Shown here in pieces: positions 38,201-45,158 of a stretch of 64,000 bases of DNA (positions are counted from its first letter, which is position 1; every line of letters starts with the position of its first letter). This DNA comes from Apostichopus japonicus. Its lineage: Eukaryota > Echinodermata > Holothuroidea > Aspidochirotida > Stichopodidae. A program made the translations under genes and the position numbers. The stretch is from the NCBI RefSeq assembly GCF_037975245.1, contig NC_092579.1:7711001-7775000 (forward strand), written 5' to 3'. The notes below the pieces were generated by a model that saw only the letters and a program-made list of their open reading frames with translations, was not told the origin of the DNA and did no database searches.

Positions 38201-39557
38201 GGTTCTGTGCTTATGCACCGTACAATTGAGCAGAATTTGACCACAAAATGTCTGCCGTGTCAAGTTCTTTCATACCCCTAAATTGACACATTTGTTGAAA
38301 AGCTAACTGTAGTGTAGGCCTTAGTATACATCCATTGACTTTAGATGCTGTTTGTTATGCTCTGAGCCTCTAAGCTCAGACTGGTCAGGTTCCACAGAGC
38401 AGTGTTATCATATTGAGGTATTGTTGGTTATTTTTAGGGAGTAAGATTTCCAAATGACCAAAAAATGTGCAAAACTGGTGGGAGTGTGTTAAAAGCTTAA
38501 AAAATACCACAATTTGGTCAGCAAATAGCTGAAATGGATTCAAACTCATGAAATGTGTCATTCTGCTTGACTGCAAAAAGTTTAGGTGGCCTGCTGTATC
38601 GTTGCTTACTAATAATTGAAGGTGCGTCAATTACGGGGGTGCGTCAATTATGAAGCCTTTACTATATAGTCAGTATTGCGAAGTTCGCCATACTGCGAAG
38701 TTCGGGCACCCTAAGAAATACACGATTTTCACCATGAAAACCTACAGGAAGAGCCAAATTTCACCAAAAAGTACGAAGCTACAGTTATTTTCTCTCCAAA
38801 ATGACCCGTGTGCAAGAAATTACTTACATATTTGTCAATAAAATGACGAAGATCTATGAAGTCTGTTATAATTACTGAAAGAGCAACAGCGCCACCAATT
38901 TTTACCAGCGCCACACTGTAGGTTGCGTGGCCGAAATTCGCAATACTCTAGCAAGAAATACCAGTTCCACAATCACGAAGAATCTTCTTGGAAAACAACG
39001 TGAAAACAGTTTGCAGGAAAGAAAGTTTGGCCGTGTATCGTACTATAACAAAATTCTCCCACCATATGAAGTATATTTTCAAATGATTTATACCAGAAGA
39101 TTTAGTTTTGGGGTGTTTTAAGTCTTAAGTGGGCGAACTTCGAAGTCACCATCCTACTAATAGTAGGCCGAGATCTATGAGAGTCTTGCCATATCTATAA
39201 GAGGCCAAGACCTTGGCCTTAATAGTTATTGTGTAGCATTAATAACTTTCCCATAGCCTACAAACCAGAGTGAACGCCTAGTTTTACCGTTACTCTTACG
39301 TTAGTTCTACGTTTAAAAGCCCATTTTCTCTTCGGATTCGTGGAACTAGGCCAAGTGCTTATCTTAAGTCTATAGAGCATAGGCCTGGGGCCTAGGCAAT
39401 TTCCAAACGCTGAACGATTAATGTTGAAAAAGATACAAGGTTTCTGATTTTGTTCATCAATGATAGCTTCTTTGGCCTTGTCAAGCTCTTCTTTAGTTTC
39501 CAAATAGTCGTCCCGATACAAATTCATTGGAGAATTGGTTCGATTTATACCAGCCAT
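17508..39557 (-). CDS. FAM227: FAM227/FWWh-family gene, eleven predicted exons
   Basis: Exons in transcription order: 39557-39437 (ATG in AAAATGG context), 35783-35631, 32455-32402, 30235-30165, 29637-29602, 28506-28330, 26445-26305, 25752-25521, 24709-24144, 21232-21093 and 17588-17508. Every junction through exon 10 is GT-AG and phase-compatible, giving about 563 residues. Family evidence is in exons 6-8: LYQFRGFDNKKLTPLP, then DSFWWFFLNRYHPSKMVQPK (the FWWh signature) and GYADLLAQGMYAAFCAAFPD...LWIVGTKPAPESW. The exon 9 product is serine-rich and basic with a Gly run. The exon 10 product is a charged helix. FAM227 proteins are conserved in ciliated eukaryotes; their role is poorly known. 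Exon 1 uses a weak donor (TTgtatct) and is less certain. The exon 11 frame that looks coding (acidic, ending EEALLQQDEEIS) is out of phase with exon 10. A direct join stops after six codons, so one exon may be missing. FAM227A versus B cannot be decided. Confidence 0.8.
17935..18190 (+). mobile_element. Possible tRNA-derived SINE in a FAM227-like intron
   Basis: A weak A-box-like TGGCGTAGTAGC and a B-box-like AGTTCAAGAGT stand about 35 bp apart. The body that follows has GAGCCCCCCC and GAGGGGCTCT blocks in inverted orientation. The match is loose and the borders are unclear. Confidence 0.25.
19110..19318. repeat. Diverged tandem duplication, period about 128 bp
   Basis: Two copies share TTTGAGGG(A/T)AGCAGTAA, then GTAG(A/T)GGGAAC, CGTTATCTA and GGGATA(T/C)ATGAATGACATA. 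The copies begin near 19112 and 19240. It lies in the last FAM227-like intron. Confidence 0.75.
20183..20462 (-). mobile_element. Non-LTR reverse transcriptase C-terminal relic
   Basis: On the - strand an open stretch reads YESLVGKVNTAAKNEF, then LAKNILSSKDHPLHSEL and LPPFRSMLFENSFIYRA. This pattern (helix, HPLH..L, R.N...PPFR...F..SF..RA) is typical of the end of LINE proteins. It ends at a TAA and lies in an intron of the FAM227-like gene. Clade not determined. Confidence 0.5.
21588..21640. repeat. Purine-only A/G tract in intron
   Basis: A run of A with scattered G (about 21588-21624) follows CCCCCTCCC-type sequence. Reading frames through it (lysine- or phenylalanine-rich) are artefacts. 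Confidence 0.8.
22414..23425. repeat. 14-bp minisatellite with 98-bp higher-order structure
   Basis: About 1 kb is built of the 14-mer ACATCCACACATAG and variants. A marked variant containing CCCACACCTAG ends at 22570, 22612, 22682, 22780, 22976, 23074 and 23172. From 22682 on the spacings are 98 or 196 bp (7 or 14 units), a clear higher-order period. The same word, GACATCATAGCCAAAGACA, occurs near both ends (about 22487 and 23405). The array sits in the intron between FAM227-like exons 9 and 10. Because 14 is not a multiple of 3 and the unit lacks stops on one strand, it gives long frames of CGCLCVDVYVWMSM repeats that are not genes. Confidence 0.95.
24652..25063. repeat. 206-bp tandem duplication spanning a FAM227-like exon start
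   Basis: The unit starting at 24652 recurs at 24858 with few changes. It includes the first about 58 bp of exon 9 on the - strand, its splice acceptor and the adjoining intron. The upstream copy keeps an AG acceptor (ATCAATAG/GTAACATC), so a decoy partial exon precedes the real one. Confidence 0.9.
26653..26790. repeat. Dispersed repeat, inverted copy at 30727-30860
   Basis: The words TTGATGTCATTCATGGATAC and ATAAATAGTCAACATT reappear in reverse complement at 30727-30860, within another intron of the same gene. The 130-bp copies differ at several positions. Element type unknown. Confidence 0.85.
27478..28105. repeat. Minisatellite, unit about 46 bp, about 13 copies
   Basis: The core is CTACTAGGGGCAGGATAGCT followed by CAGAATAGATAAATAGGGAT and CACCAC. 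Copies vary by small insertions. The array lies between FAM227-like exons 6 and 7 and directly abuts a SINE head (28110-28200) that shares the GGGGCAG(G/A)(G/A)TAGC(C/T)(T/C)AG core. Confidence 0.9.
28110..28205 (+). mobile_element. tRNA-derived SINE head
   Basis: An A-box-like TAGCCTAGTTGG (about 28127) and a B-box-like GGTTCCCTGTTC (about 28178) stand 50 bp apart at the edge of the 46-bp minisatellite. The head, not the body, resembles the minisatellite unit. Confidence 0.45.
28780..29110 (-). mobile_element. CR1-like LINE 3' end, minus orientation
   Basis: The - strand reads PTIFGGDRSFSVSTP, a stop, LWNMLQLEIKMAKSVSSFQK and LKTHPMPQALVP, then a 3' tail of TAT/TTA units (28780-28800). The order 'GDR.FS...LWN.L...I......FK..LKT' is diagnostic of CR1-clade C-termini. 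A stop replaces one conserved residue. 5'-truncated. Confidence 0.7.
29160..29405 (+). mobile_element. LINE 3' end fragment, plus orientation
   Basis: The frame reads LRRRRPSSSDTTRLMIPRSK, then a stop, TGDKSFQVIGP and, after a shift, residues recalling LWNQLP and a final LMKTYLF-type helix. It lies head to tail against the opposite-strand LINE end at 28780-29110. Confidence 0.55.
30395..30600. mobile_element. Inverted Penelope-like termini with a near-complete hammerhead ribozyme
   Basis: Arms of about 55 bp (30395-30450 and 30547-30600) are inverted copies around GTTGTTACTCGAGTTTCAC and GTGAAACTCGAGTAACAAC. The + strand right arm completes a type I hammerhead: stem I GUUGU (30521-30525) with ACAAC (30560-30564); core CUGAUGA (30526-30532); stem II CGCC (30534-30537) with GGCG (30543-30546); GAAAC (30548-30552); a 2-bp stem III AC/GU around UCGA; cleavage triplet GUA (30557-30559). 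The only weak point is a U-U mismatch closing stem II. The left arm holds just the 3' half. Such minimal stem III hammerheads are known from Penelope-like elements. Confidence 0.75.
30598..30655. repeat. (TA)n microsatellite
   Basis: This is a nearly pure TA run abutting the hammerhead-bearing repeat. Similar TA runs adjoin the SINEs at 31.8 and 32.2 kb. Confidence 0.95.
30891..30920. repeat. Perfect 14-bp-arm hairpin
   Basis: ACTTGGCAGTCGAA and its exact reverse complement are separated by two bases. It lies next to the inverted dispersed repeat ending near 30860. Confidence 0.95.
31795..31895 (-). mobile_element. tRNA-derived SINE, minus copy
   Basis: On the - strand, GGTTCGAATC (B box) is followed by TCGGTGGAGGCTGAAAG, TTTTTTCACTGTTCTTGATT and TTCCAACTCATTAC. 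The same body is found on the + strand at 32120-32215. Both copies abut TA repeats. Confidence 0.7.
32120..32215 (+). mobile_element. tRNA-derived SINE, plus copy
   Basis: A box-like CAGCCTAGTGGTTAGGGT and B box-like AGTTCGAACCC are followed by GGTGGAGGCTGGAAGTTTTT and a (TA)n tail (about 32212-32250). It pairs in inverted orientation with the copy at 31795-31895. Confidence 0.7.
32692..32985. repeat. Minisatellite, 26-bp unit, about 11 copies
   Basis: The unit is GAGGCTTGAGTGGGCGGAGT plus CTGAAG, with CGGAG/CTGAT variants alternating. The - strand frame (SDSAHSSLLQNQPTQASFRL...) is a by-product. It lies between FAM227-like exons 2 and 3. Confidence 0.95.
33480..33957. repeat. Minisatellite, 31-bp unit, about 15 copies
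   Basis: The unit is GATTGGATAAGCCATTTATT plus ATTGAGGGAGG, with a TTTGTTAGTGAGG variant recurring at regular intervals. Same intron as the 26-bp array. Confidence 0.95.
35515..35622. repeat. Short tandem repeat next to exon 2 donor
   Basis: Three copies of TACTGGTTACTTCATACCAA followed by AGACCTGTGTTTAATGT (the middle one shortened) end just before the exon 2 splice donor at 35629-35630 of the FAM227-like gene. Confidence 0.85.
35790..37545. other. Intron sequence, nothing recognised
   Basis: This AT-rich part of the first FAM227-like intron has no exon, repeat array or transposon signature that I can support. Confidence 0.5.
37550..38040. mobile_element. Non-autonomous element, copy 1
   Basis: This 490-bp block recurs at 38665-39152 with about 97% identity by eye. 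It starts TATAGTCAGTATTGCGAAGT and ends CCGAACTTCGAAGTCACCAT, so GCGAAGTTCGG-type words mark both ends in inverted orientation. No protein of its own; frames here are coincidental. Confidence 0.75.
38077..38653. mobile_element. MITE with 15-bp terminal inverted repeats
   Basis: It begins TCATAATTGACGCAC (38077-38091) and ends with the exact reverse complement (38639-38653). A second GTGCGTCAATTA word lies just inside the right end. It separates the two copies of the GCGAAGTTCGG element. Non-coding. Confidence 0.8.
38665..39152. mobile_element. Non-autonomous element, copy 2
   Basis: Direct repeat of 37550-38040 at an offset of 1,115 bp, with a few substitutions and small indels. Confidence 0.75.
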
Positions 39558-39806
39558 TTTCAACCTTTGATGAAGATTTTGTGCTTTAATGGTTGCTAAG
39601 AGAGGCGCTTGTGATAGGGCATATGGAACATTTACAAAACCTATGGGCCTTATTCTGTCGTGGGTTGTTCGCAATCATATATCGTAGCAGTGTGGAATGG
39701 GGAGGGGGTGGGGAGGGGGGTAGGGATTGTTTGTGAGCAAAAAGGAATCAATTAAACACTCTTCTTCAGGATATCTGGCCTATATAGAAACTGAAACAAA
39801 ATATTT

Positions 39807-39887
39807 GTAATAATATTCACGTTTTGTGGTTACATGAATACTGATGAGTATTCATGTACCCTCAAAACGTGAATAGGCTATTATTAC
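39807..39887. repeat. Palindrome of 81 bp
   Basis: GTAATAATATTCACGTTTTG is matched by CAAAACGTGAATA..TATTATTAC, and TACATGAATACT by AGTATTCATGTA around a 4-bp loop. It is upstream of the FAM227-like start codon. Confidence 0.9.
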
Positions 39888-39933
39888 AAGCGCTACAGAA
39901 ATGCCATTATTATTATTTAGTCCTCTTCAAAAT

Positions 39934-39973
39934 GTAGTGCTATATTTTCTATGCATAGAAAATATTGCACTAC
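39934..39973. repeat. Palindrome of 40 bp
   Basis: GTAGTGCTATATTTTCTATG is followed at once by its inverted copy with one mismatch. It sits 46 bp after the preceding palindrome. Confidence 0.9.
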
Positions 39974-40275
39974 TTTTATAGAAGCTATATGCAGTGGCGC
40001 TTTAAAAATAAAAACCCGACCACACCCAAAACAGTACTTGTGAAATGCAACCTGGAACAGATGTGTTTTAAGTTTGTTCCTTAAACTTTTGAAGCAACAA
40101 CAAGACTGAATTTCAGTTGGTAAGCTGTTCCACTCCCTTGGACCTGCGACAGAAAAATGCGATCACCAAACATCCTCTTCCTAGTTCTCGGAACAACGTA
40201 ATTAGTTCCAGACCTAAAACAATTAACCAAATGTTTGGGAGCTTGGCTATTGATACATTTATATGACAATCTGAT

Positions 40276-40893
40276 CAGGGGCGGACTTGGTCTTAAAACC
40301 GACCCGGGCATTTTCCACCTAGACCGGCTCATTATTCATTAATATGCTACTTACATAGTGATCGCCGTCCTGGGGGAGGGGTCTAAGGGGAGGGGATGTC
40401 CCCCTCGCCATTGAGATATTTTTAAAGTTAAGGAATGCCCAGATGCAAAATGGTGCTTTATTTCTCAATTTTGTAGGTTACAATAATCCTTTAAAAATGA
40501 CCCCAAAATAATTTTCCGAAAGCAACACTTGATTAAAATGAGGAAAATTCAAAACGTTAACAAAAATAGTACTAAAATATATGTTTAGACTGGATTTTGT
40601 TTAGTTTATCAAGCATTTTGTGACAACAAGCTTTAAAAAAAAAATGAAAAAAAAACCTAAATAAATCCATTAGCACGGACGGGTTGTTACGAACTAATCG
40701 ACTAACTAACATGGTGATTTCATGAGCTTATTCCAACAGTTAAAAATAAATTTCTACACAGCCCGTCAATGTATTCTATTAACTATTGTGAAAATGGGCT
40801 GTAATTTTTTCCAGGCTCCCCAGCCCAACCGGCCCACCAGGGCACCGGCCCACTGGGCATTGCCAAAATGCCTGTGTGGCCAGTCCGCAACTG
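40276..40893. mobile_element. MITE inserted in the CR1/L2-like LINE
   Basis: The ends are inverted: CAGGGGCGGACTTGG at the left and, in reverse complement, CAGTTGCGGACTGGCC at the right. GCATTTT(C/G) and GGGC words also mirror. LINE coding remnants resume on both sides. CAGGGGCGGA-type ends are typical of many animal DNA-transposon derivatives. No target duplication is obvious. Confidence 0.65.
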
Positions 40894-42077
40894 TAGGACA
40901 TGCATAATAGTCTGAAAAGTATCAGAAGCTCTTTCAGACACTCAGTAGCACTATCAAATTTGTTCTTGTTAAGGATCAGCTCGGCGGCATATTTTTCACT
41001 CTTTGCAATTTGCAAAGGGCTGAATTAAGTAAACCATAAAGTAAAATGCAATAATAGTCCAGTTGGGATAAACCAAGGAAAGTATCACCTGTTCAAGAGA
41101 ATTTCTGAGATGGCTGCGTAACTGAGACTCTTATGCGATGCAATTAAACATAGCAGTTTTGCATTTCTCTGTCATGTGCGTGACAATAGACATTAAATTT
41201 CACTCTCCAGATAAACCCCATGCAAGATATACTATAGCTGTAGTTTCATTGACAGATGTTTAAATAATGTCAACTCCATCAATGGCTTACTTCCGAAGTT
41301 GCGTTGAGGTGCCGAATTTAATATACTCAGTTTTGCTACAATTCAATTTCTATCTGTTCACATGCATCCAATCATTGACAAATTTTGCACAGCCTCTCAA
41401 GCACTCCAATACGGTAACCCTCTTCTTCTGTACTTGATGCTTTAAAGGAACTGTAGTAGGAGCGATCATCTACGTAATACTCAATTCGAGATAACACCCG
41501 CCCTCTTTTTTAGGTTGTCAGTAACATAGTCTTGCGACGTACTTGGATACAAATTATATAACACGGGCCCGCGCAGCTCCCATGCGGAACAGAATAAAAG
41601 GAAGCTCCATTTCCTTAGAAAACGATTGTCCCAACATCACTTTTATTTTCCTCCCTTTAAAGTAGTTGCGAAGCCAGTCTAAAGCCATCACCTTTATTCC
41701 AAACTGGTTCTCAAGAACACGTAAGAGAACTGTATGGTCAACAGTGTCGAAGGCTGCTGAGAGGTAGAGGGATATACCACAGGCGTAACCATTTGCGTAT
41801 CCATGTTAAGCAATACGTCATATTCACCAGCTTTATCCGTACTGTTTCAGCATTGTATAATTCCCGATGATCACTAATGTAGTCAGGTAACACATTTTCA
41901 TTCATTATGTGCCCATTCAGGAGTGACAACATTCCCTTTTCTACAATTTTGGACATAAACTGTAAATTATTCACGGGCCTTTATATTTCCCGACAACCGT
42001 ATCAAGATCGGGTTTCTTTAAGAGGGGACAGACAGTAGCTGCTTTCCATAAAGGAGAAAAGGATCCAATAAAAGGGT

Positions 42078-42366
42078 CTAAATAGTTCGATCTGCACAAT
42101 TTACATTACAAGGTATTTTCATAGGGATTTTACAGAGGACTATTCTTGACACGTTTCAGGGGCAATACAAGCATAAACTTTGTTGAGAACTTGTTTACGA
42201 CACTAACAAGAATTCCACAAAGAATACCGTCTTGATTTACATTGTGCTTAAATCTCGCCACGGTTGAATTCATTAATTGATTGCATGCCCAGTTTTTACG
42301 CCGAGAATGCAATGCACCGTTGAGCCCGAATATGATAACTTTGCAACTTATTACTAACTCAATAGT
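42078..42366. repeat. Dispersed duplication, copy 1
   Basis: This block of about 290 bp recurs at 43906-44200 with roughly 90% identity, including TTTACGCCGAGAATGCAATG and CACCGTTGAGCCCGAAT. Non-coding. Confidence 0.85.
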
Positions 42367-42849
42367 TCAAGTAAAGGTCGATAGTGCTAAATATTCCATA
42401 ATAGACATTCACAGGTTCCGCATCAGTTTACACCAAACACAAGTATACATTGGCACGTTATGTTAACCGACTGCACGTTGAATATAAAAAATTGACAATT
42501 CGTGTGCAGGCTACGGCCGATGACCGACCCAATACGGATGATCGAGTCGTAATCCTTTTCGTGCATGTGACCGCACCCCCCCCCCTGAGTCCCTCCCGCA
42601 TGCCTAGTTATACCGCTAGCTTCTTGTTTGATTTTGTAACGTTGGACCTCTGATTATGGCAGCGGGTCATCAGTGACACATGTAACATCACACGTACAAG
42701 GCAAAAACCCACCCAGTAAATATCGATACTAAGCAAACTTTGCATCCCAGCCCCCATTTGCCGAAAAAAGACCCAGCTGACATTACAAAAAAGCATAAGT
42801 TTTCTAGTATTATTATCACATTGCATAAGCCTTAGCTTCCAGTTTTAAA

Positions 42850-43900
42850 GATAATAAATGAATTGATGGTATGAAGCCCGATAAATCGAAATACACGCAC
42901 TTTGACTAGTTGTATAAAGTTTTAAAAAAAATCTTTATTATATTTTAATTGGCATTTTAAAGAAATCATTTTAAAGATAGCGCGAAGTTTTTGTTTGTTT
43001 TACATGATTGATTTTATACCTAGTAAAGTGTCATTTTCTTTCCATGACTTAAAACTTAGCTATATATATATATTTAACTTGGAAACTGTTAATGCCTATA
43101 CTCGCCATCAGAAAGAAATAAACAAAAACAATATAATCAAAACAACAAATTAATTCTCAAGAATGCTTCTGTATTTCTCTGTGTATGATGCAAAATCGGT
43201 ATTAACAAATTGGTGAGACAATTACCCGCCTGCCTCGTTACTCTCTGAGCAATAATCGAAAATAGAGGGCTTGGTATCCGATGTTCATCCTACATCATCA
43301 CATGGATATAGTTTCAAATGAGCTGAGTTTGGCTTCCTAACCACTAGGCATAATCTTTCGTTCGAACAATATCGAAAGAAAACTTACATTTTTATATTTA
43401 AGCGCCACATCTCGTACCGTGGTAAACAAAATTAAGACATCGGGTACATTGATAGCTCGTTAAAGTGGTACTTTACGGATCTCGTGATAGGCTAACACCT
43501 TAGGATAGTAGAGATATTTTGTACGGCCTCAAGACACCGCAAAAGATGATTAGAAACAGTATTTGGCCGTGACGTTTTGGGTCAGTTAATTATTGGGCGG
43601 ATCACGTAAATAGGACCTTCTATTGATCTTTTTAATTGCCGGCTGTAATTAGCCCAGTAACAAAACATTTCTAAGTTCAATTTCATACAGGTAAAATATA
43701 TACAGTCGGTAGCAATAGCAATAGTAATTTACGATAGTAATTAGTAGATATAACGGTTCGTACAGGAGTTGACAACATACTTAACGCTGAATGTCATTGA
43801 AAAGAAATATGCGTGCCTTAATTGGCAAACAACAAAAAAACAAGGGAAAATAAAATAAAAGAAGAAAAGGTAAAGAAAGACGAAGAAAACAACACCAAAA
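42850..43900. other. Gene-free region
   Basis: AT-rich sequence with a short TA run near 43060 and no supported exon. Confidence 0.45.
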
Positions 43901-43905
43901 CAGGT

Positions 43906-44200
43906 CTAAATATAGTTCGATCTGCGCAATTTACATCACGAAAGGTATTTTCATAGGGATTTTACGGAGGAATATTCTCGACACGTTCCCAGGGGCAATA
44001 AAAGCATAACCTTTGTTGAGAACATGTTTACGACACTAACAATAATCCCACAAAGAATACCGTCTCGATTTACATTGTGCTTAAATCTCGCCACGGTTGA
44101 ATTCATTTATTGATTACATGCCCAATTTTTACGCCGAGAATGCAATGCACCGTTGAGCCCGAATTTTGATAATTTTGCAACTTATTACTAACTGAATAGT
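43906..44200. repeat. Dispersed duplication, copy 2
   Basis: Second copy of the 42078-42366 block in the same orientation. Confidence 0.85.
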
Positions 44201-44560
44201 ATATATACAGTCGGTTGCAATAGCAATAGTAATTTAGCAATATTTAACATTACTAGCAATATGAATATCTAGCTGTTATTAGTAGATACAACGGTTCGGA
44301 ACTGTACATGGTTGTGAGTGTTTCGAAGCACAACACTAGATGACAATATACAGTAGTATTTGGGCTAAGTCACCAATCTGCAGCTTCTGGTATTGTTCGG
44401 AATAAGGTTACAACTGTTCAATAAGATACCTTCCATAGTTTGGTCAGCACATGACCACAAGGATTGTCATATGAATATAGCAACAAGTGGGCAGTGCTGC
44501 TAAAGATGTCGATCCATCAGCCACCAGCCTTCCATCATTCCCTTACATGGGTAAAGTGGT

Positions 44561-45130
44561 AATTGGTGACATTTTGTGTGTTTGTCCCCGATCAATCCAA
44601 TTTTAGATGTAATAAACCAATTTGATCTCCTACACTAGCCCTAAACCTATACCTCTACAATTACATGTATAAACTATGTAAGCTGTTCCACTGAAAGGTG
44701 TTATGTACACAACTAGAAAATCTGTTTTATTAATAATATCGTCATTAAATTTATCTTTCTAATATTTACTTTTTAAGCCCGTCAAAATTTCGAAAATTTC
44801 CAGCACAACCACCAAAAACAAGAAAAGTATATTTTCTTAAAAAATAATTGGTGACATTTTGTGTGTTTGTCCCCGATCAATCCAATTTTGGATGTAATAA
44901 ACCAATTTGATCTCCTACACTAGCCCTAAACCTACCTCTACAATTACATGCATAAACTATGTAAGCTGTTCCACTGAAAGGTGTTATGTACACAACTAGA
45001 AAATCTGTTCTATCAATAATATCGTCTTTAAATTTATCTTTCTTATATTTATTTTTTAAGCCCGTCAAAATCTCGAAAATTTCCAGCACAACCACCAAAA
45101 ACAACAAAAGTCTATTTTCTTGAGAAGTAA
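44561..45130. repeat. 285-bp tandem duplication at the 3' end of the IgGFc/SUSD2-like gene
   Basis: Copies start at 44561 and 44846 (AATTGGTGACATTTTGTGTG) and differ by scattered changes. The second copy holds a minus-strand AATAAA (TTTATT at about 45048-45053), about 105 bp past the stop codon, and may provide the polyadenylation site. The first copy has TTTACT at that position. Confidence 0.9.
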
Positions 45131-45158
45131 TTGCAGGACTTGAATACGCATCTGTCAG

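Larger units (their letters stand above)
39895..42110 (-). mobile_element. CR1/L2-like LINE relic with reverse transcriptase pieces
   Basis: On the - strand, from high to low coordinates: WKAATVCPLLKKPDLD (about 42040), NNLQFMSKIVEKGMLSLLNG...LPDYISDHRELYNAETVRIKL (41738-41974), TVDHTVLLRVLENQFGIK and LDWLRNYFKGRKIKVMLGQS (about 41630-41740), then an NCSKTEYIKFGTS block (about 41310). After an insertion comes the C-terminal YKCINSQAPKHLVNCF...PRTRKRMFGDRIFL (40081-40270). This order is that of CR1/L2-clade reverse transcriptases. Many frameshifts and the loss of the catalytic YADD region make it inactive. The tail is ATT-rich at 39901-39919. Confidence 0.8.

Noticed and set aside
39258..39674. 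138-residue reading of the first FAM227-like exon
   Set aside because: The upstream part has no in-frame ATG after a TGA; the first good start is at 39557, and the part beyond 39437 is best read as intron by phase.
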